Origin: Mesostigma viride
Taxonomy: Eukaryota > Streptophyta > Mesostigmatophyceae > Mesostigmatales > Mesostigmataceae
Direction of reading: 5' to 3'
Assembly: GCA_009746045.1 (NCBI GenBank)
Contig: RPFO01000079.1
Coordinates: forward strand, 2,420,844 to 2,484,843
DNA length: 64,000 nucleotides
Shown: positions 54,092-64,000 of the stretch, piece by piece
Numbering within the stretch: position 1 is the stretch's first letter
Layout: every line of letters begins with the position of its first letter
Translations under genes and position numbers: made by a program
Notes under the pieces: model-generated
Told to the model about the DNA's origin: nothing
Database searches by the model: none
Seen by the model: only the letters and a program-made list of their open reading frames with translations

Positions 54092-55228
54092 TGTCACGGA
54101 CGCGCGCTATGTCATCCGGGCGCCCACTATGCACAAGACCGGTGACGTGCGCAAGGAATTTGTCTTCTACGCATTTTCGACAAAGGCTAGTGACCGGGGG
54201 GGGACACTAGCACTTGCAGCATAAGAGCGGACGAAAGTGTACGTGCACGCGCGCCGGGCCAGGCACAGCTGGGCGCGCAGCACTGACTTGAGCGGACGGC
54301 AGCACAAGTGTGCAGCGTCGAGAGGATCATACGCGTGTTAGTGGACAGCTGGAGCTGAAGCTGGACTGCTGGACTTCAACAGCGCCGAGGCTATTGACAG
54401 GCCAGGTGTCTTTGTGGTGTAGAATAGCGGGTCAACGTTATGAGGACTGGACAGAAAATGGAAAAGGACAATTTGCGGTGCGGAGCCAGATCGCTGGAAT
54501 GAATGCGAAATCGCTGGCAGCCCTAAAAAGGGATTTCTTCTAGAAAGGAACGATTAGACGCAATGTTTGCTGGGCCACTCACACGCAAGGTGTGAGCGTG
54601 CAGATTGTCTGAAGGATATTATGCTTCGACCTTGCTGGACGTGACTCAATGTCGGACATTCCCAGGGACAGAAATGCCGGAGCCTCTAGGAGATGAGATC
54701 GGCAACAGGGTAGCAATTTAGATTTGTCGGGATGCCTTCCTGCTTTTGTTGGCATGTGTGGTAGAAAGCCAGGACGGCAACTGGAATGCGGTTTCTATTC
54801 GCATGGTTCAGGCAGCAAGATAGTTTTGGCATTCCTGGCTGGACTGACAAGTGTGGCTTGTGTCATGCGTGTGGCATGACGAATGGTTTGGTTCATAGTC
54901 GAAGAGGACTCTCACGCAGCGTGTAGTCTCTTCGAGTCTCTCGTTAGTGGCCTTCGTGTTTCTCCCTTTCCTTGGGAGCAAGGCCGGTAGCATGTCATGG
55001 AGCGCTGCCTAACTGCGGGCTCGTGAGCATGGAGTGCATCGATATTGAGACTATCAACGTGTTGTAATTGTATTAACTTTCTCAATAAATTCCGCATGTG
55101 CGGCTTCATCATCAGACTGTGCAAAGTGTGTGTTGTGAAAGCATTATTCTATAGCAGGGGAGGCAATAAGGTGGTCATCAGGCACGAGGGACAGTTCCTT
55201 GTCCTCGGCTGAGAGCCCTCCTTTCTTT
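54092..55228 (+). repeat. 5' LTR of a Ty3/gypsy element
   Basis: It begins TGTCACGGACGCGCGC and ends near CTCCTTTCTTT. Over 1137 bp I find two differences from 58593-59728: one G in a G-run and T/G at 54858/59358. It contains AATAAA at about 55083 followed by a small hairpin (CCGCA-TG-TGCGG), a possible RNA 3' end signal. The exact 3' boundary is uncertain by a few bases. Confidence 0.88.
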
Positions 55229-55267
55229 ACTCGAAGAGACTAACTGGGGTGTTTCAATGGTGGGACC

Positions 55268-58200
55268 ATGCGTGTTCCATTGGACACTGACACCCCTTTG
55301 TTCCGACGCCAGCATCGCCTGAGTCAGGCCGAGTTGGATTTTGTAGCCGAGCAATGCAAGGAGTTAGAGGATGCCGGTATCATCAGGCAATCTTCCTCCA
55401 GCTATGCCGCTGCCGTTGTCGTTGCGCCCAAGAAGGACGCTATCACCGGGGCATGGACGGGTATGCGCATGGCCACCGATCTGCGGTTGCTGAATGCACA
55501 CACACCCGTGGACCGTTACCCCATGCCACGTGTGGATGATGTCCTGGATAAGATATCTCCTCTGACATGTGAAGTTTGTGTCCTCGCTGGACCTGCGTAG
55601 CGGCTTTCATCAGATCGCAGTTGCGCCGGAGGATCAGCGGAAGCTTGCATTCTGGGGGGGCGGCAATTTGTATGAGTGGGTGCGCATGCCCTTTGGGCAC
55701 CGCAACGCTAGTGCTGTTTTCCAACGAGCTATGGACAAAGTGCTTGCAGGTCTTCCTTTCGCCGCTTGTTACATTGATGATGTAATCGTCTTTAGCGCGA
55801 CATTTGAGGAGCACCTGGCGCACTTGGAGCAGGTTCGCTTGGCTCTCGAGGAGCATAATATGCGGCTGCACCCTGAGAAGTGCAAGTTCGCCCAGCGGAC
55901 CCTCTCATTCCTTGGTCATCAGATTGTGCCGGGTGGCCGGACGCCTGATGCCGCCAAGGTCGAATCCATTGTGCAGGCCGCCGTACCCACGGATGTCTCA
56001 GGGGTGCGGGCGTATTTGGGTTTGGCTGGCTATTACCGAGGTTACATTGAGAACTTCAGCAGCAAGGTGAAGCCCTTGACCGAGTTACTCAAGAAGGGGT
56101 GCGTGTGGGCGTGGGGTCCCGCACAGCAACGCGCCATCGAGACAATCAAGCAGGAGCTCACGTCGGCCCCGATTCTGCGCGCCCCTGACTATGCTTTGCC
56201 GTTTGTGTTATATACCGACTGGTCCAAGGTAGGACTGGGTGCGGTCTTGGCGCAAAAGGATGGTGATGGGCGCGAGCACGTTATTGCTTATGCTAGTCGC
56301 AGCAACAACCCAGCGGAGAGCCGGTATTCTTCCTATGAGGGGGAGGCACTGGCTGTGGTGTGGGCCATCAAGCACTTTCGCCCGTATTTAGTTGGGCGCG
56401 TGTTTACTCTGGTGACAGACCACCAGCCGCTTCAGTGGCTAATGACCAACACCAACCTGACGGGTAAGCTCGCCCGATGGGCCATGATTATCCAGGAGTA
56501 CCACATGACCATTGTGCATCGGGCCGGCAAGGACCATGTCAACGCCGATGTGCTATCCCGATACGCCATGCCTACCACTGTTGACCACACTGGAGCCCGG
56601 GCCATGGGTGCCGAGGGCTCGTCGGGTTCTGTGGTCTTTGTGAACGCTGCTGGGTATGCGGCCGACGATGAGGAGGAGGCGTGGTGGCGCAGTGTCGAGT
56701 ACTCTGTGGCGGACTTCGGCATCAGCGACGACCCGGTGCGGCCGTCGCCATTCACGCCATCCAAAGCTGTGTGCGCTATGGAAGAGGGTAGGTCTCTGTC
56801 CTTTGACATTGATCCTTCTCTGCAGCAGCTGATCGCTGTGCAGGCTCTCTTAGCGCGTAGCTCTCTTGCTGATTGCTACACCGCTGATATCTGGCTAGAT
56901 GGTCGAGTTTTGGAGCAAGTGCAGGGTGCTGTCTTGACTCCTACTCCAGTCGATTGGACTCCTGCTCAGAAGGCGACGGAGTTGAACAGGGTGCAGCACA
57001 GGGCTGCAACCTATGGTTGGGAAGATGGGGTTTTGTACAAGCTGTTGGGCAAGCGTAGGGTGGTCGTCCCACCGCCTGACAAGCGCGTTGCTATAGTGCA
57101 GGCGTACCACGAGCGGTATGGTCACTTGGGTGGCAATCGCACGCTCAGCCTCGTACGGACCAGCTATTGGTGGAATAACATGCGACACACAGTGGCCCAG
57201 GTAGTGGCCAGCTGTGTCCCGTGTGCTCGAACCAAGGCTAACTTTAGCGCAGATCATGGTGCCAAGGAGCTGATGTCGCTTCCCATCAAGGGCTTGTTTT
57301 ATCGCTGGCACGTCGATCTGTGCGGGCCGTTTCAGGAGAGCCCTGACGGCAACCTCTATGTCATGGTATGCGTGGAGAGCTTTAGCAAATGGGTTGAGTT
57401 GATCCCCATTGCTGACAAGCATGCCGCTACCACAGCGAAGCATTTTGCAGACATCATCACCAGGTTTGGGGCTCCCGCGGAGGTAGTCACGGACCAGGGT
57501 GGTGAGTTCAGGGGTGAGTTCCAGGAGTTGCTGGATGGATGTCTTATTGATCACCGTCGCACTTCTCGGGAGCATCCTCAGGCCAATGGTTTGGCTGAGA
57601 GATTGGTGCAGACCGTCAAGCAGGCGCTGCGCAAGTGGAGCCTGCAGGTGCCGGAGTCGGCCAGGTGGGATCGCGAGTTGGCATGGATTGCCATGGGTTA
57701 TCGCATGTCTCCCCAGGAGTCTCTCGCTACCTTCTCCCCGTATTTCCTTCTGTTCGGGCGTAATCCTCTTTTGCCTACGGAGGCACAGGTTGCGCACCCC
57801 GAACCCATGGCCTTCGACAACGCTCAGCAATTTTTGGTTGAGGTGCTGGCCAGGGCAGAGACTTTTAAGAAGGTCATGCCCATCGCGATGAACAACTTGT
57901 TCATTGCTCAGCACAGGGACTCCCTGCGTTACGCTCAGCGCCGGGGGGGCGCATACATGGCTCGCCAGCTGCGGTTTAGGCCAGGGCAGTATGTTTTCCT
58001 GCGCACTCAGCTGAAGCACACTTTGGATGTGGAGGCGGGGCCCACCATTTTGCGCATTGTGGCTATCAAACCATCGGGAGTGGCAATTTTGGAGGGCGCC
58101 GACGGGAGCCGTACGACAGACAACCTCAGCAATCTCAGTCCCTGCTCACTGCCCAATTTGGTCCACGACCTCCAACCGCACACATCTCGCCGAGTCAAGG

Positions 58201-58421
58201 ACGCCCAGTGTCAGGTTTGTCACCGGGTCGATCAGGCGGAGTCCATGTTATTGTGTGATCAGTGTAACTGTGGTTGGCACATGCAGTGCTTGCAGCCCGT
58301 GGTCACCAGCATTCCGGAGGGGGATTGGTTTTGTCCAGTGTGCACCGCTGCGCAGTTTACCTCCCGCAGCTTGACTGCGGTCACCGCTGCCCTTGTCTTG
58401 GTACGATCGCTGTCTTCGTGA
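55268..58421 (+). pseudogene. Ty3/gypsy Pol: reverse transcriptase, RNase H, integrase and C-terminal PHD finger
   Basis: The first frame (55268-55600) covers the reverse transcriptase fingers (AGIIRQSSSSYAAAVVVAPKK, MATDLRLLN, RYPMPRVDDVLD). A one-base shift near 55565 moves to the 950-codon frame that ends at 58421; its nominal ATG at 55569 is only the first Met after the shift. It has SSLDLRSGFHQI, MPFG, catalytic YIDD (68-71), RNase H with LYTDWS (about 214), SYEGEALAVVWA and TDHQPL, and an integrase with a zinc-binding H-x-x-x-x-H/C-x-x-C region (about 513-550) and the catalytic triad D (WHVDLCGPF, about 582), D (VVTDQGG, about 642) and E (GLAER, about 675). After a C-terminal strand region comes a PHD finger. 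All catalytic residues seen are intact. Confidence 0.88.
58206..58345 (+). other. PHD finger coding segment at the Pol C-terminus
   Basis: Residues about 881-925 of the long frame give the C4-H-C3 order: CQVC, then LLCDQC, then GWHMQC, then IPEGDWFCPVC. The aromatic W-H before the fifth ligand and the W two residues before the last CxxC are typical of PHD fingers. Family members often bind the histone H3 tail; binding here is inference. Confidence 0.85.
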
Positions 58422-58592
58422 TGGGGCCGGTCGCCAGCGAGGGGGGGAATCATGGGACAGGTCCTCGCCCACCCCACAGGGCATGCAGTTAAGGCAGGCA
58501 CATCAGCTCAGCTCATTTGGGTTTTACCAAATTAAGCTGAGTGGCCAGCCGCCATGGTGGCGCCGGAGATTGTGGCACGCAGACGCGACAGC

Positions 58593-59728
58593 TGTCACGG
58601 ACGCGCGCTATGTCATCCGGGCGCCCACTATGCACAAGACCGGTGACGTGCGCAAGGAATTTGTCTTCTACGCATTTTCGACAAAGGCTAGTGACCGGGG
58701 GGGACACTAGCACTTGCAGCATAAGAGCGGACGAAAGTGTACGTGCACGCGCGCCGGGCCAGGCACAGCTGGGCGCGCAGCACTGACTTGAGCGGACGGC
58801 AGCACAAGTGTGCAGCGTCGAGAGGATCATACGCGTGTTAGTGGACAGCTGGAGCTGAAGCTGGACTGCTGGACTTCAACAGCGCCGAGGCTATTGACAG
58901 GCCAGGTGTCTTTGTGGTGTAGAATAGCGGGTCAACGTTATGAGGACTGGACAGAAAATGGAAAAGGACAATTTGCGGTGCGGAGCCAGATCGCTGGAAT
59001 GAATGCGAAATCGCTGGCAGCCCTAAAAAGGGATTTCTTCTAGAAAGGAACGATTAGACGCAATGTTTGCTGGGCCACTCACACGCAAGGTGTGAGCGTG
59101 CAGATTGTCTGAAGGATATTATGCTTCGACCTTGCTGGACGTGACTCAATGTCGGACATTCCCAGGGACAGAAATGCCGGAGCCTCTAGGAGATGAGATC
59201 GGCAACAGGGTAGCAATTTAGATTTGTCGGGATGCCTTCCTGCTTTTGTTGGCATGTGTGGTAGAAAGCCAGGACGGCAACTGGAATGCGGTTTCTATTC
59301 GCATGGTTCAGGCAGCAAGATAGTTTTGGCATTCCTGGCTGGACTGACAAGTGTGGCGTGTGTCATGCGTGTGGCATGACGAATGGTTTGGTTCATAGTC
59401 GAAGAGGACTCTCACGCAGCGTGTAGTCTCTTCGAGTCTCTCGTTAGTGGCCTTCGTGTTTCTCCCTTTCCTTGGGAGCAAGGCCGGTAGCATGTCATGG
59501 AGCGCTGCCTAACTGCGGGCTCGTGAGCATGGAGTGCATCGATATTGAGACTATCAACGTGTTGTAATTGTATTAACTTTCTCAATAAATTCCGCATGTG
59601 CGGCTTCATCATCAGACTGTGCAAAGTGTGTGTTGTGAAAGCATTATTCTATAGCAGGGGAGGCAATAAGGTGGTCATCAGGCACGAGGGACAGTTCCTT
59701 GTCCTCGGCTGAGAGCCCTCCTTTCTTT
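58593..59728 (+). repeat. 3' LTR of the Ty3/gypsy element
   Basis: Nearly the same as 54092-55228. The 160 bases between the end of pol and this LTR contain a purine run GCGAGGGGGGGAA at about 58438, the likely polypurine tract, but it does not abut the LTR as usual. Confidence 0.88.
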
Positions 59729-60013
59729 TATGTCATGTGGGGGAAGATCATCATGGCTATACAAGAGCTAGGGCATGGCTTCTCGACAGAGAGCATCTCT
59801 CTGCATGGCATAGCATGGCTAAATTCTTAATGCAACATCCATGGGGGTCCCATTATAGACAAAGCATGGCTAAATGTTGAAGGCATCATCCATGGGGGCC
59901 ATTATGGGCGCACATGCGCGGGGCCACATGCTAGGCTAAGCCTTACTAATCTACACTACTGGTATATATATTCCTAGTCTGAGGTGGCAGGAGGGGGCTG
60001 CCAGGGCTTGTGG

Positions 60014-61337
60014 TCAACGTGGATGACCGCCCCCCTCCAGTATATACCGGCTTCCCCCTTGCGCTCTGCCGGAGCTGAAGGTATAGGTCGGCCATAGCTC
60101 GCGTCGCCGCTGTTGCTGGGCCAGGGTCAAGTCGTCGTCCAGCGTGAAGCGAGTCTCCGAGAGCTTCTTGCGGCATTTAAGGAACGCCAGCTTGTCCGCC
60201 ATGTACTTAAAGGTGAGGAGCACGGGTGCCGGGCCAGCCTTCCCCCGCGCGCGGGGGAGGCGGACAGCCGACATGTCCAGCTCACCAGTGAGTAACATGG
60301 GGGCAAGAATCGCGCTTAATAAATGCCTCAAGAAGGCTCGTGGAGGTCTCACCTGCCAGCTGGTCGAAGTGCTTGACGATGACATTGTGGCTGCGCCGGG
60401 CGATGTCGGCTTCCTCGCGAAGGTCGAGGGCTTGTTGCTTGAGTTGTGCCGAGATGGTGGAGGTGGTGGAGATGGTGTGCTGCTTAAGCAAGTCCGCCCA
60501 GGTGGAGGGAGCATCGCCCGCCGAGCCAGCAGGCGCCGGCTGGGCGGCGATGTCCTTCACCGCCTGGGCGGTGAGGCCGGCGGTGTCATGCAAGCTCTCA
60601 AGGGCGTTGGCGGTGGCTTGAAGGCGTTGGTCGAGGTCGAGGAGCTGGGCTTTGATGTCGGCAGTGGAGGCGGAAATGGCAGTGGAGGTGGAGGCGGCGG
60701 CGGTGGAAATGTGAGGAAGTTCAGCAGTCAGCGTGCCACCGATTGCTGCTATGTCGGCAGCAAGGGGGGTCACGTGCTGCTGAAAGGCTTCCGTGAGGAT
60801 GGAGCGGAGGGTGGGGACGGAAAGGGGTGAAGCCCAGATCTCGGCGTCAGAGCGCTGGAGAAGGGAGTTGAGGATGGCGTGCTGGAGATGGGGGCGGAAG
60901 CCGCCGATCAGATGGTAGATGTTGCCCACGCGGCTGCCGTCCGGGGCGAGGAGGCGGTTGGTGGAGTAGAGATGGAGGCACAGGTCGTTAAGCGAAGCGT
61001 AATCCCCGAAGAAGATGCAGCGCATAGCATCGGTCGGAGAAATGGTGACCCAGTCGTAATCTGCGACCTTGAAAGGCCGGGGACGAAAGCTCGGTTCTGT
61101 GTATTGGGGGCGTGAAGACCCTCCTGTGTCGTCGGCTGGGCGGGTGCGCTTGGGGTCAGGCGATGCAGATGGCGAGGCGTTAAGCCCGGGGGGTTGCGGG
61201 ACGACCACCAGTGCACGACTAGTGTCATCGCCGCCTGCCGGACCTGATGGCGAAGCTGCAGCCGGAGCTGCAGACGTATTGTCATTGCCGAGCGCGGCCG
61301 CCAGGCTGCGTTGCGTCGGGGCGCGTTTGTTCGCCAT
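60014..61337 (-). pseudogene. LINE-type ORF1 protein of the ORF1-only element, one frameshift
   Basis: The frame starts MANKRAPTQRSLAAALG at 61337 and passes through a Pro/Ser/Ala-rich part, a region with PFKVADYDWVTISPTDAMR, and a long Ala/Thr/Leu-rich heptad-like coiled coil (about 60480-60800). At about 60300-60330 the frame shifts by one base. The adjacent frame continues LLTGELDMSAVRLPRARGKA, VLLTFKYMADKLAFLK and TLDDDLTLAQQQRRRELW to the stop at 60014. Coiled coil plus C-terminal nucleic-acid-binding domain is the plan of L1-type ORF1 proteins, which package LINE RNA. No reverse transcriptase follows. The shift may be decay or an assembly error. Confidence 0.72.
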
Positions 61338-61492
61338 ATATTGCGTTTTAGATTCAGAAAATTATATCAGCATGTGCGTCTTAGAAAGACGAAGCGATAG
61401 TGATATTCACGGCTAAATTCGGTGCTCAAACGTGAAAGTTATGAGCTCCGACAGCCATGGCTACCTCGTGGCTTGACACCAATGTGGGCAGA

Positions 61493-61580
61493 CATTACTA
61501 ATGTGCAAACCAAATGGGATGTGGGTTAAGGGCCTTGCGCAGCATCGATCTTGGTGACGTTGCCGTCGAGTCGTTGCTCC
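61493..61580 (-). pseudogene. Continuation of the interrupted second-family LINE
   Basis: Starting with the second copy of CATTACTAAT, this resumes the LINE sequence at TGTGCAAACCAAA and matches 28007-28085. Reading frames are broken. The sequence diverges from the paralogue after about 61570. Confidence 0.65.
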
Positions 61581-63437
61581 AGCTCCTGCGTCAGTGAGTT
61601 TTCAGCCATAGATTTATAATATTTCATTGTTTTTTACCGCACACGAAGCAGTCAAAGTATACTAGTATTTATTTACACTTTCTTTGTTTGTTTGGTATCT
61701 AGAAAAACTAAAGGGGAGTACACTCGGGAATTAGTTATTTAAAAATCTTTTGTTTTAAATTTATCGTTTGCAGGTGGTCGGCGCCCAGCCTCATAATTAT
61801 TTAGTTAAAATTAACAATGCGGGCCCGGTGTAAGCTACACTCCAGGGCTGACTTGAGGAGCTAGAAGACAGGTGCCTGTACGCGGGGCGGCAGGGACGGG
61901 AGACTCTGCGCACCGCGGCGCGGTACCGAGTCGCGATCCCCTGGATGACAAGGTAGATGGGGCCATCCTCCAGTGCTCACCCCCTTTAAGCTCGTCGAAG
62001 CTGCGAATGCCCGCGGAAAGTCTTCTCGAGCGTTGCCAATGGCGAGCTCAGCGGCTCTCAGCTTGTCCCGGTTTTCCAGTCTCATGCGCTTGAGAGGGTG
62101 CACTGAGGTCCGAGCGGGGTCCCTGGCTGCGCCGGGTCCGCAAGCCGAGGGGAAATCGCAGGCGGATCCGTGCAAACACTTCAACCAGCCGATGGTCACA
62201 CGTCCACCATAGCGTGGTCTGTGTTTGGCACCGCTTGGATGTCCATCACGGATGGGCGCCGACGGTGACGCATGCACACTTCAATACGCTTCCGCGGACA
62301 CCTTTTTCAGCGGGGAAAGTGCCCCCGGGCTTCTGAGGCAAATTCAGCAAGAGCTCGCTGCGGACCTTAGGTACTGAAATTTCGTTATTGGTTCGTACCG
62401 TACAGCCAATCATTTTGCGCTCGGATCAAATTGTGATTTGGTCACTGAACACGAAAATTTCAGCGGAACGTACGAAACACCAACACAACTCAAAGAAATT
62501 TTCAGTGATGAAACTGTACTACCGTGTCCCCAAGCAAAATGTAGTAGGACTTTGCTTAAGTCACGTTCTGAATTTTTCCCCGCAAGATTCCCCTGCAAGA
62601 TTCCCCCGCATGATTCTTCCCACTAGGTTCAGACTCCAGTCGATGCTCGCCAAATGGCGCAAAACGAGCCAACAACTCTTGAATCAACGGTGTGGATCCT
62701 CGGTACCGCTTGGGGAACATTCTCACTCATTTCGCGTCTCCTAGGAAGCGTATTGTAGTGCAGACGTAGTCCAGGCAGACAGCCTGAATTCTGCCGACCC
62801 AGCTGATCCAACACAGGTGACGGTCTCTACCGCTGCGTGATGGTCAAGCGCCGTATAATTGCATGGCACTATGTGGCCGCATCCGGCTCGGGGCGATCTG
62901 TCAGAGTGTGGCGCACGGCCGACCGCAACCGTTAAGTACGTGTGTGCCGGGAACGGCCTTCCACCGCGTAGAATCTCGCCACCTGCAGCCGCGACGACTT
63001 CAGCTCGCTATGCTTGAGGCGAGCTCAGGCGGCTGCCAGGCATAGCAGGCCCACGCCTCATTGGCTCGGCGCCTCTCCACCGCCGGCCCCCATAGTGAGG
63101 CCGCCATGGCCAGCCGCCATTACATGCGCTTGTCCAACGCCAAACATGTGACAGTGCGCCCGTGTTCCTGCATGCCCACGCCATTGAGGTCTGGTGTTCC
63201 TCGCACGGGGCGATGACGTTTACGACCCGGTGTTCCTCGCACAGGGGCTGGTACTCCATGACATGGCTCCATGCATGTGCGCAAGCATGCATGAAACATA
63301 CTATTATACTACTGTACATATTGCCATTGTAACTCAAAGAAGTAAAATTTGTCAGAGTCCAATGCTAATTATTCAATCATGCCACAAATGAGAGATGGGC
63401 GCATGTGCATAGTGGCAGCAATGCACAAACGGAGGAC
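61581..63437. other. No confident gene
   Basis: A 138-codon minus-strand frame at 61861-62277 has an Arg/Ala-rich middle (RLENRDKLRAAELAIG) but no recognised domain and could be chance in a GC-rich stretch. The rest shows short frames only. Confidence 0.4.
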
Positions 63438-64000
63438 TACAGGAACTGCAGGGCTGAGCGCAACCACGCCAGCGGGGACATGAGACTAGGAAAGGCAGAC
63501 ATGATCCACCGAATGGCTTGAATGGCCTCTGCAGGTTTCACACAGGCATGAGCATTTAGCAAAGTCAAGGCATACGGCAGGCTCGAATGAATAGGGTGAA
63601 GATCAGAGCCTAAACGGGAATTATCCTTGAGCATTGCTGCACAAGTTGTCAACAGCAAGCATGCCCACATACCCCGCCCACCCCCCACTAGGCACCCTGT
63701 CAGCTCCCCGCTATGAATGGGTCACTTGCATTTGGCATCGCCAGCATTGCATACCAAAGATGATTGCACACTTGTAACTCAGAACTCATGCTCGCTTATC
63801 AACAAGGCAAGCATTAAAGTCTAGAAAAGCCTGGCAGTAAATCGTCTTTATGAACATGTGTAGGCCTGCATGTAGGGTGAACCTCAGCGAATCTGGGCCA
63901 TCAATATCTGGCAGCACACATCCATCTGGCGACTCGCTCCAGGAGAAGAAACCCATCGCTTCGTAATTACCCACATTGTCGTCAGAGAGCAATAAACGTG
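63438..64000 (-). CDS. Probable last coding segments of a minus-strand gene, partial
   Basis: Two protein-like frames lie on the minus strand. The one from the window edge to 63786 reads NVGNYEAMGFFSWSESPDG, DIDGPDSLRFTLHAGLH and FLDFNACLVDKRA-stop. The second, about 63636 to a stop at 63437, reads NSRLGSDLHPIHSSLPYALT and AIRWIMSAFPSLMSPLAWLR, and is preceded by a good acceptor TTGTGCAG. They may be alternative or consecutive terminal exons. I could not find a donor in the first that fits the phase of the second. The protein is not recognised. Confidence 0.4.

Larger units (their letters stand above)
54092..59728 (+). mobile_element. Ty3/gypsy LTR retrotransposon lacking gag and protease
   Basis: Two nearly identical LTRs (1.14 kb) flank a 3.4-kb interior. 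Coding sequence starts only 40 bases after the 5' LTR, directly with the N-terminal part of reverse transcriptase, so Gag and protease are absent. The pol frame has one frameshift near 55565. It is inserted in the 3' UTR of the ORF1-only element. I see no clean target-site duplication (GGGAG before, TTATG after). Confidence 0.85.
53904..61492 (-). mobile_element. ORF1-only non-autonomous LINE-like element (H1), carrying a gypsy insertion
   Basis: The element is flanked by the 10-bp duplication CATTACTAAT (53894-53903 and 61493-61502). The site is intact as a single copy in the paralogous LINE near 28007-28016. Without the gypsy insertion it is about 1952 bp: a 5' leader of about 155 bases, ORF1, a UTR of about 470 bases, the terminal stem-loop and a TTAATTAATTAAT tail. 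It has no reverse transcriptase. Its end is nearly the same as that of the ORF2-bearing LINE at 4946-4980. This layout recalls the half-LINEs (HAL1) of mammals. Confidence 0.8.

Noticed and set aside
61861-62277. 138-codon minus-strand frame as a gene
   Set aside because: No recognisable domain, no supporting context, and GC-rich composition favours chance open frames.

Overview
The window looks like nuclear DNA of a eukaryote with many spliceosomal introns and heavy repeat content, most probably a unicellular green alga or a related protist. The basis is long multi-exon genes with GT-AG introns, an intronless ABCF gene, a Penelope-like reverse transcriptase of the kind known from the green lineage, several LINE families, Ty3/gypsy DNA and many tandem repeats. 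I cannot name the species.

Layout. 1-2.6 kb (minus) is a frameshifted Gag-like retroelement ORF running off the left edge. 3-10.7 kb is a nest of LINE 3' ends, a MITE-like inverted-repeat element, a 2.37-kb element flanked by TTAA, a Penelope-like reverse transcriptase remnant and copies of a dispersed repeat (family A). 11.4-13.3 kb (minus) is an intact intronless ABCF ATPase of the ABCF2/ARB1 type. 14.15-25.49 kb (plus) is a 13-exon gene for an unrecognised, probably alpha-solenoid protein; intron 8 carries a second TTAA-flanked element and the last exon runs into a LINE tail. 25.5-31.2 kb is LINE and family A debris. 31.65-50.46 kb (plus) is a 19-exon gene for a multi-RRM nucleolar protein of the RBM28/Nop4 type, with tandem repeats or duplicated splice-site segments in most introns, and an apparent 1-nt deletion in exon 10. 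51-53.9 kb holds more LINE remnants. 53.4-61.6 kb is a three-level nest: a LINE, split by a non-autonomous ORF1-only element with a 10-bp target-site duplication, which is itself split by a young Ty3/gypsy copy whose polyprotein ends in a PHD finger. The right edge probably carries the last coding segments of a minus-strand gene.

The two recognisable cellular genes (ABCF2-like and RBM28-like) both belong to families that act in ribosome biogenesis. The most interesting mobile-element story is a network built on one 3' design: a stem-loop followed by a TTAA-rich tail. An ORF2-bearing LINE and an ORF1-only element share nearly the same terminal stem-loop, which suggests the second is copied by the first. 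The TTAA-rich tails in turn appear to serve as landing sites for the TTAA-flanked elements.

All intron boundaries were drawn by eye from GT-AG sites, phase continuity and protein plausibility. No database search was possible.
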